DNA of 64,000 bases, taken from positions 2,108,001 to 2,172,000 of the forward strand of contig OZ251530.1 in assembly GCA_965243095.1 (NCBI GenBank). The letters run 5' to 3'. The position numbers and the translations under genes are program-made. Below, piece by piece: positions 1 through 9,113 of the stretch; positions within the stretch are counted from its first letter, which is position 1; each line of letters opens with the position of its first letter. Under the pieces are notes generated by a model. That model made no database searches. It had not been told where the DNA came from and saw only the letters and a program-made list of their open reading frames with translations. The DNA comes from VXYL01 sp965243095. GTDB taxonomy: Bacteria; Pseudomonadota; Gammaproteobacteria; Pseudomonadales; Azotimanducaceae.

Positions 1-2
1 AC

Positions 3-3000
3 GGCGAGATGGCGCAGGCCGCGCGCGAATACTCCTCCGCCGGCGCCGCAGCCGCGCCACGCATCGAAACTTCCAAGAAAGCCACGCCGCCGGCAGCGAA
101 GCTGATCGCGATCACGACGGAGTTGCGCTCCCGGGAAGTTCTGCCGGCCTTCATCACCGTGACGGCGGGAGATGCCGACGGCGTTTGGCGCCGCGAGCTG
201 GAGCGTCTCGGCTTGGTGGTCGGCCGCTTCGATCCCGTCGTCCGCGCCTATGCGGCGAACATTCCCACCCACCTCTTGGACGCGGTGGCCGCGGCGGACT
301 TCGTGCAGGCCATCGAGCCCGTGCCGGCCCTTGCAGCGCTGTCGAACACCGCGGCCCCAGGCGCCGGCGCGGACGTGCTGCGCACCCTGGTCACGCCCGG
401 CGTGTTCGACGGCGTCACCGGCGCTGGGACGCCCGTCGGCATTCTGGACACCGGACTCAACATCAGCCATCCGGACATCCATTCCGGACGCAGCAGCATC
501 TGCGGTGCCAGTTTCGAAGTCCATGACCAGGATCGGAACCTCTGGGTGGACCTGCCCGAGCATGGCACCCATGTGACGGGCATCTTGGCCGGCAACGGCC
601 GGTTGCACCCCGGCTTGGCCGGGGTCGCCCCGGGCGTGCGCCACCTCCGCGTCGTCGATATCCGGAAATCCCCCGCTGGGGTGTTGCGCGGAATGGACTT
701 CCTCGCTGCCGCCACCGGCTGCGGCGACGATGCGACCGCGGTCGTCAAGCCCTTGGTGGTCAATCTCAGCTTTGGCGACACGGGCTTGGATTGGCACGCG
801 CGAACCGTCCCGGAGCGCAAGCTGGACGCCATGGTGTGGGCGCATCGCCAGCTCTACGTCGTCCCGACGACGAATCTCCACCAATGGAGCTCGGCGAACC
901 AAGGCTTGCTGGGCTTCAGCATGTTCGCCGCCGCCAAGAATTCGCTCGCCGTGGGCGCGGTGGACGAAGGCGGCGAAATCGCACTCTTCAGCGGCCGCGG
1001 CCCCACCGGGGACGGGCGGCTGATGCCGCAGCTGGTCGCCCCCGGAGTGTCCATCATCGCCCCGGCCGGGTATGGCCAACGAGACGGCTATCAAACTTGG
1101 AGCGGCAGCAGCATGGCGGCGCCGGTGGCATCCGGCGTGGCGGCGCTGCTGCTGGACGCGGCGCCGGCGCACCGGGAGCAGCCGGCCATGGTTCGGGCGC
1201 GCCTGATGGCGAGCGCCATCAAGCCGATGGCTTGGTTGGACGACGCCGAAGCCTATCCAGCCGACAATACGCAAGGGCCGGGCACGCTGCACCGCTACTA
1301 CGGCCTGGGCAACGTGTCGGCGCGCACCAGCGTGCTGGAACGCAATGAGCCCGACGGCTGGACCGGCGGCAGCGCGACCGTGACGCTGGGGACGGGAAAT
1401 TACGCCTTCCACGACATCGAGGTGCCGGCGGACGCGAGCCGTCTGGATGTGGTGCTGGCATGGGACGAGCCGCCGGCCGAGAGTGCTTTTTCCGAACCCG
1501 TGGCGAACGATCTGGATCTGTGGGTGGATCCGGGCCGAACCTGCGTGGACGCCGCCTGCGGGGCACATTCGTCGCGCTCGCGCATAGACAACGTGGAGTG
1601 GGTGACCGTGCGCAACCCGGCGCCCGGCGTCCATCGCCTGAAGGTGGTCGCGGAGCGCCGCTACGGCGGCAGCCCGCGCGCCGGCTTGGCATGGAACATC
1701 GTGCGCGGCGCCGGCGCGCCGCAGCTCGATCTCGCGGCGGCGCAACAGCAGATCAGCATCCGTCACGACGAAACATTCGCGATCGATCTGACCGCCACGG
1801 TCGATCAGTATGTGGCCACTGGCGCGCAGATCAGAATCGAGTGCCGGCGTTTGGATGACGAGACCGGAGCGCCCAGCGCCTGCCCCGGGTTGGAGCTGAC
1901 GCAACCCGAAAAGTCGGTGGGCCAAGAAGACGGGACGGAACATGCGCTCGGCTTCGAGCGGTGCGACAGTAACTGGGGCTGTGGATATAGTGAATACAGT
2001 GTGGTTGGAATCCGATCCGGCGCGACGATTCCGTTGGGGGAGCTGGCCGTCGACGAACGGCAAGAGGTGCGCCTGACCTTGCGCGCCGACTTCCACGGTT
2101 CGTTCCGTCTCCACTTTCTGGCCACGGCGTGGAATGCGCAAAGCGCTGCCACATCGGTGGAAGTCCATGTGGCGGATGACGACGGCGCCGTTCCCCCGGC
2201 AATCGCTCCGCCAACGAACGACGACTTCGCAAAGGCGGCGCCCTTGCCGCAAGAAGCCGGGGAACGGCCCTTCGACCTGCTGTTGGCAACCGCGGAGGCG
2301 GGGGAGCCGCGCTTGGATGTGTCGGACGATTTCTTCGACGCGCGCCAGTTTGCCCCGCCGCCGCGGCCGCGGTCGGTCTGGTTTTCCTGGACGGCGCCGA
2401 CAACCGGCTACCACCGCTTCGAGACCGATGGCGATGTGGCGCTCGGCTTGTTTCGAGGCGACCGTCTCACCTCCCTCGCCAAGGTGGCGTCGCGCCGGGA
2501 CAACCTCACGGTTGCCGCGCGCCGCGGCGTCCGCTACATGCTTCGCGTCAGCGCCGCCGTTGGCGACTTCACGCCGAACACCTTGCGCTGGCGGGCAGGA
2601 GAACGACCCACCAACGACAACTTCGAGCACGCCAGGTTGTTGCAGGGCGATTGGGGCAGCGTGGCGGGCAACAACCAAGGCGCCACGCTGCAAACGCGCG
2701 AATTCGTTGGCCCCCTTGCGGCGACGGTCTGGTACGAGTGGGTGGCGCCGGCCGATGGCCAGTGGCGTTTCTCCACCGATGCGGCCGCGTTGAACGTGTT
2801 GGTGTTCACCGGCGACAGCCTTGGCACTTTGCGCGCCGTCTCGGAAGTGCCGGAGCCCGATGCGATCTTTACGGTGCGCGAGGGGCGTCGCTACCGCATA
2901 GCCGTCGCCGCGGAAGATGCGCAGAGCGCCGGGGGCAGCTTTGTCCTGCGGTGGGCGGCAGACGCCGCGGCCGCCGACCTCAACGACCACTTCCGGCTAG

Positions 3001-5267
3001 CCACGCCGCTCCAAGACGGCACCGAACCCCCACCTTTCCACGTCATCATCGGCACCACCGAGCCGGACGAACCGCTGGAAACAGGCAACCGAACCCGCTG
3101 GTGGGTTTGGACCGCGCCCGAGCAGCGCCGCTACACCCAGCGCAGCCTCCCGCGCTCCGCGGAAGGCCATCCGCCGGTTTGGAACGCGCCGGAGCAGCGC
3201 GAATACACTTGGCGCATCGTCCCCAGCTCGGACGGTGCGAGCGCAGCGTCTCTGCATTTGGCCGCCTTCACCGGCAGCGCTCTGGACGACCTTGTGCTGG
3301 TGGGCCAAGCCAACCTGCGCACCGCGTCCACGCCGGTAATGAAGTTCCGCGCCACGGCGGGAACGCGCTATTGGATCGCGGTGGGCTTGAACGACGACGA
3401 CGCCTTCCTCAACCACGACTATCTCCATCTGTGGGGGGGCCGTCGCCTGGAATGGGGCCTGTCTCCGGCCAACGACGATATGGCGAACGCCGCGGCCATC
3501 GCCGGCATCGAAGGCAGCGTCAGCGGCAACACGGCCTTCGCCACCGTCGAGTGGAACGAGCCGCGCCGAGCCGCCGGGCGGTCCTCGGTGTGGTGGGCCT
3601 GGCGGGCGCCAGCTGAAAAGTGGATGCGGTTGGATGTGGACGACGGCTGGTCGGTGGAGGTGTACGAAACCACCGCGGAGCAACCCGGCGCCCTTGCGTT
3701 GGTGGCGTCCAACAAAATCGGGCCGGCGATCTTCTTGGCCGCGAAAGGGCGGCGATACATCGTCCGGGTCGGCCTCGTCCGGGTTGCCGCCGATGGCGAG
3801 GCGACGGCGCAAGGCTTTGATCTGAACTGGCGGGAGTCCGCCCCGCCGCCGAAGCTCAGATACGTGGGCCGCATCGGCGACGGCAGCCGCAGCGGGGACA
3901 GGCTTGTCAGCATGTTCATCCCTTGGAGTCTAGCGTTCGACACGACGGGCACCACCTTGTTCGCCGGCGGTTTCGACGGCATCAATGTATTTGCGAGAAA
4001 TCCGGCAACGGGCGCGCTGACTAGCCGTCAACGCCAACCGCATGACGGTGCCCACACCATGTTCTGGGATGCGCATCGTTCTAGGCTTCTCGCCGCCGAG
4101 CACCACGGCTGCGACCGACCTTGGCGAACCTACGCCCTGACTTCCGCTGGCACCCTAAGCCGCAAAGGCGATTTGCCTCTGGACCAGTGCCGTTCGCACC
4201 TGCTGACGGATGCGAGCGGCATCTTCCTTTACGCCGGTTGCCCAAGCTGCGAGGCGCTGGAAGTGTTCGAGATTGCACCGGACGGCAATGCTCTCGACTC
4301 CGTGCAGACCGTGCGAACCGCGGAGATCGAGGATTTGGCCATTTCCGCGGACAACGCCTTCATCTACGTCTTGTCCGACAATGTGTTGCAAGTTCTGGCC
4401 CGTGACCAGAGAACTGGAAGCCTTGCCCAAACCTTCAAGCAAGAGGGGTTCGAGGGCTTGCGCAGCATCGCGCTGAGCAACCAGGGGCGGACGCTGTTCG
4501 CAATCGGCCGGGACGGTTCCCGCGAGCCATTTGCCGTGGTCTTCGATCTGCGACCGTACCCGGGCAAGCCGAAACTGCTGGGCGATTCGCCACTGGGCCC
4601 GCCGGTGCCAGCGGCGCGGCCCCCAGGCATCTACATCGATAGGCTGTTCCGCTGCCGATACTCGCCACTCAATTTGGCGCGGGCAGAAGCGCCGGCCATA
4701 GACCTGTTCTGCGACGGCAGCACCCTCGGTTTTCTGTGGGACGCGGACGCCGGCCGGCTGGAAAGGACCGATTACCAGCATTGGTGGAAAGCGGAACTGG
4801 ATGGCGAGGAACTACGCGGCGAAGGCGAGGCCGCTGTGGCCAGCCCGGACGGCAGGCATGCCTATCTGGTAGTCGCCGGGGATGCGGACGAAGGGTCAAA
4901 CAAAAGCCAAGTCCTGATCTTCGAACGGGTCAACAGCCACTTCTCCGCAAACGCCCGGCAAGACGCCCACCAACGACTCCCGGCGCTGTCCGTGACGCCC
5001 GCCGTGGTGCGCCTCGGCGCGCAGCAGTCCAACGGTTGCATCGGCGCCGACGGCACGACAAGCGACGGCGTTCGCCACGAAGTCATCACATCCAAGTGGC
5101 AGCGGCGCCACGGCGAGGACGCCGAATGGACCGACATCCAAGGCACCGAGGCCACCGGCACGGTATGCACCCACACGCCGTCGGAACCCGGCCAATATCG
5201 CCTGGTTGCGGAGGTCGCCATCAACGGCGCGCCCGGCAACTACGCCAGCAATCTGTTCACCCACTGA
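3..5267 (+). CDS. Very large secreted S8 subtilisin-like protease (5' partial)
   Basis: Extracellular serine endopeptidase of the subtilase family. The triad is visible (numbering from the ATG at 9): Asp147 in ILDTGLNISHPD, His185 in EHGTHVTGILAG and Ser368 in SGSSMAAPVASG. A P-domain-like segment follows (about 450-570). Four repeats of about 120-160 residues come next, starting with an N-D-D/N/H-F/M motif near residues 736, 869, 992 and 1154; they resemble bacterial pre-peptidase C-terminal-like domains. A beta-propeller resembling lactonase-type propellers spans about 1280-1650, and an Ig-like tail ends the protein. The frame is open to the window edge and the first Met lies in a sequence resembling a signal-peptidase site (MAQA then AREY), so the true start and most of the signal peptide probably lie upstream. 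At more than 1750 residues it is far longer than a typical subtilisin. The protease assignment is firm; the substrate is unknown. Confidence 0.9.
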   Translation, partial: GEMAQAAREYSSAGAAAAPRIETSKKATPPAAKLIAITTELRSREVLPAFITVTAGDADGVWRRELERLGLVVGRFDPVVRAYAANIPTHLLDAVAAADFVQAIEPVPALAALSNTAAPGAGADVLRTLVTPGVFDGVTGAGTPVGILDTGLNISHPDIHSGRSSICGASFEVHDQDRNLWVDLPEHGTHVTGILAGNGRLHPGLAGVAPGVRHLRVVDIRKSPAGVLRGMDFLAAATGCGDDATAVVKPLVVNLSFGDTGLDWHARTVPERKLDAMVWAHRQLYVVPTTNLHQWSSANQGLLGFSMFAAAKNSLAVGAVDEGGEIALFSGRGPTGDGRLMPQLVAPGVSIIAPAGYGQRDGYQTWSGSSMAAPVASGVAALLLDAAPAHREQPAMVRARLMASAIKPMAWLDDAEAYPADNTQGPGTLHRYYGLGNVSARTSVLERNEPDGWTGGSATVTLGTGNYAFHDIEVPADASRLDVVLAWDEPPAESAFSEPVANDLDLWVDPGRTCVDAACGAHSSRSRIDNVEWVTVRNPAPGVHRLKVVAERRYGGSPRAGLAWNIVRGAGAPQLDLAAAQQQISIRHDETFAIDLTATVDQYVATGAQIRIECRRLDDETGAPSACPGLELTQPEKSVGQEDGTEHALGFERCDSNWGCGYSEYSVVGIRSGATIPLGELAVDERQEVRLTLRADFHGSFRLHFLATAWNAQSAATSVEVHVADDDGAVPPAIAPPTNDDFAKAAPLPQEAGERPFDLLLATAEAGEPRLDVSDDFFDARQFAPPPRPRSVWFSWTAPTTGYHRFETDGDVALGLFRGDRLTSLAKVASRRDNLTVAARRGVRYMLRVSAAVGDFTPNTLRWRAGERPTNDNFEHARLLQGDWGSVAGNNQGATLQTREFVGPLAATVWYEWVAPADGQWRFSTDAAALNVLVFTGDSLGTLRAVSEVPEPDAIFTVREGRRYRIAVAAEDAQSAGGSFVLRWAADAAAADLNDHFRLATPLQDGTEPPPFHVIIGTTEPDEPLETGNRTRWWVWTAPEQRRYTQRSLPRSAEGHPPVWNAPEQREYTWRIVPSSDGASAASLHLAAFTGSALDDLVLVGQANLRTASTPVMKFRATAGTRYWIAVGLNDDDAFLNHDYLHLWGGRRLEWGLSPANDDMANAAAIAGIEGSVSGNTAFATVEWNEPRRAAGRSSVWWAWRAPAEKWMRLDVDDGWSVEVYETTAEQPGALALVASNKIGPAIFLAAKGRRYIVRVGLVRVAADGEATAQGFDLNWRESAPPPKLRYVGRIGDGSRSGDRLVSMFIPWSLAFDTTGTTLFAGGFDGINVFARNPATGALTSRQRQPHDGAHTMFWDAHRSRLLAAEHHGCDRPWRTYALTSAGTLSRKGDLPLDQCRSHLLTDASGIFLYAGCPSCEALEVFEIAPDGNALDSVQTVRTAEIEDLAISADNAFIYVLSDNVLQVLARDQRTGSLAQTFKQEGFEGLRSIALSNQGRTLFAIGRDGSREPFAVVFDLRPYPGKPKLLGDSPLGPPVPAARPPGIYIDRLFRCRYSPLNLARAEAPAIDLFCDGSTLGFLWDADAGRLERTDYQHWWKAELDGEELRGEGEAAVASPDGRHAYLVVAGDADEGSNKSQVLIFERVNSHFSANARQDAHQRLPALSVTPAVVRLGAQQSNGCIGADGTTSDGVRHEVITSKWQRRHGEDAEWTDIQGTEATGTVCTHTPSEPGQYRLVAEVAINGAPGNYASNLFTH

Positions 5268-5286
5268 CCCATGCACGGCGCAAAAC

Positions 5287-5340
5287 CTGGGAGCGCGGGC
5301 GTCTCGCCCGCAAGTCCGGGAGCGCGGGCGTCTCGCCCGC
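5287..5340. repeat. Direct pair of REP-like palindromes
   Basis: Two identical copies of the 23-mer GGGAGCGCGGGCGTCTCGCCCGC lie at 5289-5311 and 5318-5340, 29 bases apart. Each can fold as GCGGGCG-TCT-CGCCCGC. Two more identical copies, in inverted orientation, lie at 38636-38709. The pair sits just after the stop codon of the subtilisin gene and ahead of the likely start of the next gene, as expected for intergenic REP elements. Confidence 0.85.
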
Positions 5341-5378
5341 ATGCCTTGTTTCATTCCGTTCGCTTGGCGTCGCCCAAC

Positions 5379-6293
5379 GTGAGCTATCCCCTGCCGGTGG
5401 CGGGGCCCGCGAACTGGGGCAAGGGACGCGAACCCATCCGCCTACCGTTGCCCGACGTGCCCGCGGATCACATCATCGCCGCGAGCTTCGCCAGCAGATC
5501 CCCGTCCGGAACCTGCTCGTTTCGCCTCGCGTTCGATGGCGGACGCGCGGAGACAGCGCGTTTCGGCGCACGCGCCCGTCGCAAGCACCGCGGCGCAGGT
5601 GAGCAAGTAGTGGTGCCAGTGGACTACTTCCACACCCATGCCGCGTTGACCAACCCCGTGCTGCGCTTGCGCCACCCGCAGCCGGCGCCGGCGGAATATC
5701 TGCTCAGCGTTTCCATTCGCCCGCGCTTGATCGAGCCGCCGACGGGAGCGCCGGCGGACACCGCGCTCGCCCCGGCGACGTGCCTAAGCCAAACCACTCT
5801 GCCGCCCCCGGACCAGCCGCGCGCCTGCTCGCCAACCGCCACCGCGATGGCGCTCGGCATCGCGGACGCGCAAAAGCTGCGCGCGTTTGTGGACTTGGCG
5901 CGGCACCGCCCCAGCGGAATGCTCGGCGTGTGGCCGCAGAACATCTGGGCCGCGGCCCGCCACGGGCGTCTCGGCGCGGTGGAGCTGATCTCCGATTGGG
6001 CGACCGTGCGGCGCGTCTTGGCGTGTGCGGAAGACGACGACCCGCGGCAACCGCCGCTGGCGATGGTGGCCAGCGTCGCGTTCGCCGCCGGCGCTTTGCC
6101 CGGCAGCCCGATGCCGGAATCCGGCGGGCATCTGGTGACCGTGCGCGGCATCGAGCGCGGCGCGGTGGTGACGCACGATCCAGCCGCCGAGCCGCGGGAG
6201 GTGTTGCGCCGTTACGATGCTGTGCGATTCGCCGCCGCGTGGATGCGGCATCGGGGGGCGGCGTACGTTTTTGCTCGAGCGCCGTTGGCTTGA
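5379..6293 (+). CDS. C39-like (papain-fold) cysteine peptidase family protein
   Basis: Probable papain-fold peptidase of the peptidase_C39_2 type. Candidate catalytic residues from the GTG start are Cys150 in ACSPTATAMAL, His251 in SGGHLVTVRG and Asp267 in THDPAA, the usual Cys-His-Asp/Asn order. The N-terminal 130 residues form an unassigned domain containing a VPADHIIAASF segment. An in-frame ATG at 5271 would give a longer protein, but it would translate straight through the two REP palindromes, so I prefer GTG 5379; the start is uncertain. No clear signal peptide is seen with either start. The gene is 28 bases from the next one and may be co-transcribed with it. A role acting on peptide bonds is a family-based inference. 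Confidence 0.65.
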   Translation: MSYPLPVAGPANWGKGREPIRLPLPDVPADHIIAASFASRSPSGTCSFRLAFDGGRAETARFGARARRKHRGAGEQVVVPVDYFHTHAALTNPVLRLRHPQPAPAEYLLSVSIRPRLIEPPTGAPADTALAPATCLSQTTLPPPDQPRACSPTATAMALGIADAQKLRAFVDLARHRPSGMLGVWPQNIWAAARHGRLGAVELISDWATVRRVLACAEDDDPRQPPLAMVASVAFAAGALPGSPMPESGGHLVTVRGIERGAVVTHDPAAEPREVLRRYDAVRFAAAWMRHRGAAYVFARAPLA

Positions 6294-6321
6294 GCAGCTT
6301 GAGCGGTATCCTTCCGCCGCC

Positions 6322-7233
6322 ATGAGCTTCTCCGGCCTCGCCCATCGCGTGTTCGCGCACGTGCTGCTCACCGCGGCGGTGGCGTCGTTGTGCTACGGCT
6401 TGATCGACTGGCACGCCAACGCCTTTTCCGCGCAGGGCATCTGGCTCTACGACAACGGCTGGCGGCCGCATCCGGTGCATTTCGTCGCCGTCGGCATCGC
6501 TTTGATCGCGCCGGCGCTGTGGGACATCTTCGCGATGGCGTTCGCCGCCGCCGAGCGGCGCATTGCCGACGCGGAAGCGGCGGAGGAGCCCTCAGCCGGG
6601 GAGCGCGAGGGGCTTGCCCCTCGCATGGAAAAGCCCAGCGGAGACGCGGCGGAGGAGCACACCGAAGAACCCGCCGAGCAGCAACCGAGCAGCGCGTCCA
6701 CGGCGGAACGCCCGGTCGCGCCGCGCACCTTCTTCCGCCCGGTCAACGCTGGCGACCGCCGCGAGTTCCTCGCTCTCACCCAAGACGGCCGCGATCTCCA
6801 TTCGCCGTGGATTAAGACGCCCCTCACCGCGCACACCTTCCGCGCCTATCTGCGCCGCAACGAGCGTGACGATCACCTGGGCTTCGCGATTTGCCTGCGC
6901 GACGGCGGCGAGATGGTGGGGGTGGTGAACATCAACCACATCGTCGGCGGCGCTTTGCGCACCGGCAGCGTGGCCTACTTCGTCGCCAAGCAACACGCCG
7001 GCAAGGGCTACATGCGCGAAGGGCTGACGCAGGTGAAAGAGCACGCCTTCCAAGAACTGCGGCTGCACCGGCTGGAGGCCAACATCCAACCCGGCAACAC
7101 CGCGTCGCAAGCGTTGGTGCGCGGCTGCGGCTTCGCCTTGGAGGGCATCGCGCCGCGCTTCCTCTACATCAACGGCGCGTGGCGCGACCACGAACGCTGG
7201 GCGGCGGTGGCCGAGCGCGAGGAATTGCGGTGA
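6322..7233 (+). CDS. Two-TM membrane segment fused to a RimJ/RimL-type GNAT acetyltransferase
   Basis: Residues 1-75 hold two likely membrane helices (around FAHVLLTAAVASLCYGLI and HFVAVGIALIAPALWDIF). A Glu/Ala/Pro-rich linker (about 75-135) follows, then a GNAT domain of the RimJ/RimL type (about 140-295) with RNERDDHLGFAI, GSVAYFVAKQHAGKGYM as the acetyl-CoA loop region, and ANIQPGNTASQALVRGCGF. RimJ/RimL proteins acetylate N-terminal or other amines; the substrate here is unknown. The ATG at 6322 is the first Met in front of the hydrophobic part. The linker DNA contains a perfect palindrome directly before an in-frame ATG at 6625, which could start a soluble GNAT form. The last codon overlaps the GTG start of the S9 peptidase gene (GTGA). 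Confidence 0.75.
   Translation: MSFSGLAHRVFAHVLLTAAVASLCYGLIDWHANAFSAQGIWLYDNGWRPHPVHFVAVGIALIAPALWDIFAMAFAAAERRIADAEAAEEPSAGEREGLAPRMEKPSGDAAEEHTEEPAEQQPSSASTAERPVAPRTFFRPVNAGDRREFLALTQDGRDLHSPWIKTPLTAHTFRAYLRRNERDDHLGFAICLRDGGEMVGVVNINHIVGGALRTGSVAYFVAKQHAGKGYMREGLTQVKEHAFQELRLHRLEANIQPGNTASQALVRGCGFALEGIAPRFLYINGAWRDHERWAAVAEREELR
6605..6624. repeat. Perfect palindrome inside the GNAT linker
   Basis: GCGAGGGG-CTTG-CCCCTCGC has 8-base arms and a 4-base loop and lies in the coding DNA of the low-complexity linker. It ends exactly at an in-frame ATG (6625). It looks like an inserted hairpin element or a join between the membrane and GNAT modules. Confidence 0.6.
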
Positions 7234-9113
7234 AACGCGCGGCCTACGGCACCTGGCCCTCGCCCATCGACGCCGGGTTGGTGGCCACGGCCTCTACGCG
7301 CTACGACAACCTGCGCGCCGGCGACGGCGCGTTGTACTGGCTGGAGGGACGGCCGCTCGAAGGCGGCCGCGCGGCCTTGGTTCGCCATGACAGCGACGGC
7401 CGTTCGGAGATGACCCCCGCGCCATTCGACGTGCGTAGCCGGGTGTACGAATATGGCGGCGGCGCGTTTTGCGTTGGCGTTGGGGATCTCTACTTCGTCA
7501 ACAACCCGGACCAGAACATCCACGCTGTGCCGCTCGCCTCAGCGTCGGCGAAGCCGGGCAAGCCACGGGCGATCACCCGCAGCGGCACGAACGAGCGCTT
7601 CGGTGATCTGGTCTGGGATGGCAGCGCCGTGCTCGCGGTGCGCGAGACGCATGGTGCCCAAGCGGAACCTGTGCATGACTTGGTGCGCGTGGACGTTGCC
7701 AGCGGCGAGGTGCGCGTACTGCACCGCGGCCACGACTTCTACGCCGCGCCCACCCCGGCGCCCCACGGCCGTTTGGCGTTCTTGGTGTGGGACCACCCCA
7801 ACATGCCGTGGGACGGCACCCAGCTGCTCGTCGCCGACTACCACAACGGCCGCGCCCGCAACGCCACCGTGGTGGCCGGCGGCGCGGCGGAATCCATCGC
7901 GCAGCCTTCATGGTGTGGCGAGCGGCTGTTGTTCGTCTCCGACGCCGCCGGCTGTTGGAATCTGCACGCCTACGACGAAACCGGCGTATATCCGGTGCTT
8001 GCGGAGGAAGCCGAACATGCCGGGCCCGCTTGGCAGCTGGGCGATTCGCACTACGTCGTGATCGGCGCGCAGCATGCGGTGGTTCGGCGCGTCCGGCACG
8101 GTGTGCAATCTCTGGCCGTGGTGGATCTGGAACAGGGCCTATCCAGCCCGTTGCACGATGGCTGCTCCTCGTACAGCGCCCTCGCCCGCACCGCGAACGG
8201 CATCGCCTTCCTCGCCGGCGCGCCCGACGGCCCGCCGCGCGTGGCGGAATTGCACCTTCGCAGCCGCGAACTCGCCGTAATCGACGGCCCCGCCGCTCCG
8301 CCCGTGCCGGCCGACGTCGTCAGCGCTCCCGAGACCATCACCTTCCCCTCCGGCGGCACGGAAGCCCATGCCTTCTTCTACCCGCCGCGCAACGGTTCTC
8401 ACCAGGGCCTCGCCGGCGAATTGCCGCCGCTGCTCGTCACCACGCACGGCGGCCCCACCAGCAGCGCCAGCGCCGACCTCTCCTGGCGCGTGCAGTTCTA
8501 CACCTCGCGCGGGTGGGCGGTGGCGGACGTGAACTACCGCGGCAGCACCGGCTACGGCCGCGCCTACCGCGAACAGTTGAACGGCGCTTGGGGCGTGGCC
8601 GACGTGGAGGATTGCGCCGCCTGCGTGCGCCACTTGGCGGCCGAAGGGCGCGTGGACGCGAACCGCGTGGCCATTCGCGGTGGCAGCGCCGGCGGCTACA
8701 CCACGCTGGCCGCGCTCGCCTTCACCAACGCGTTCCGCGTGGGCGCCAGCCACTACGGCATCGGCGACCTGGCGGCGCTGGACCGCGACACGCACAAGTT
8801 CGAATCGCGCTATGTCGGCACCTTGACCGGCGGCGGCGACGCCATCCAAGAGCGCTCGCCGCTGCGCCACGCGGCGCAACTGAACTGCCCGGTGATCTTC
8901 CTGCAAGGCGCGGACGACAAGGTGGTGCCGCCCGACCAAGCCGAGGCGATGCGCGACGCCCTCGCCGCCAAGGGCATCGCCGTGGAGCACCTGCTGTTCG
9001 CAGGCGAAGGCCACGGCTTCCGCCAAGCGAAGAACATCCGCCGCGCCGTGGAAGCCGAACACGCCTTCTTCCAAAAGGTGCTGGGCATGGGCGCTAGCGG
9101 GGACGCCGGGTGA
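7230..9113 (+). CDS. S9 family prolyl oligopeptidase / acylaminoacyl-peptidase-like enzyme
   Basis: Serine peptidase of family S9 (627 aa). A beta-propeller fills about residues 1-350 and an alpha/beta-hydrolase domain about 380-627. The catalytic triad is visible: Ser486 in RGGSAGGYTTLA, an Asp at 562/563 in GADDKVVPPDQ and His595 in GEGHGFRQ. This S9C-like layout normally cleaves short peptides or N-acylated amino acids. No signal peptide is seen, so it is probably cytoplasmic. The GTG start at 7230 overlaps the preceding stop, and the TGA overlaps the GTG start of the ligase gene. This implies a translationally coupled GNAT, S9 and ligase operon and a shared task on peptides or D-amino-acid dipeptides (inference). 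Confidence 0.88.
   Translation: MKRAAYGTWPSPIDAGLVATASTRYDNLRAGDGALYWLEGRPLEGGRAALVRHDSDGRSEMTPAPFDVRSRVYEYGGGAFCVGVGDLYFVNNPDQNIHAVPLASASAKPGKPRAITRSGTNERFGDLVWDGSAVLAVRETHGAQAEPVHDLVRVDVASGEVRVLHRGHDFYAAPTPAPHGRLAFLVWDHPNMPWDGTQLLVADYHNGRARNATVVAGGAAESIAQPSWCGERLLFVSDAAGCWNLHAYDETGVYPVLAEEAEHAGPAWQLGDSHYVVIGAQHAVVRRVRHGVQSLAVVDLEQGLSSPLHDGCSSYSALARTANGIAFLAGAPDGPPRVAELHLRSRELAVIDGPAAPPVPADVVSAPETITFPSGGTEAHAFFYPPRNGSHQGLAGELPPLLVTTHGGPTSSASADLSWRVQFYTSRGWAVADVNYRGSTGYGRAYREQLNGAWGVADVEDCAACVRHLAAEGRVDANRVAIRGGSAGGYTTLAALAFTNAFRVGASHYGIGDLAALDRDTHKFESRYVGTLTGGGDAIQERSPLRHAAQLNCPVIFLQGADDKVVPPDQAEAMRDALAAKGIAVEHLLFAGEGHGFRQAKNIRRAVEAEHAFFQKVLGMGASGDAG

Noticed and set aside
5271..5378. Longer N-terminus for the C39-like protein
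   Set aside because: It would translate two REP palindromes; a later GTG is more likely, though not proven.
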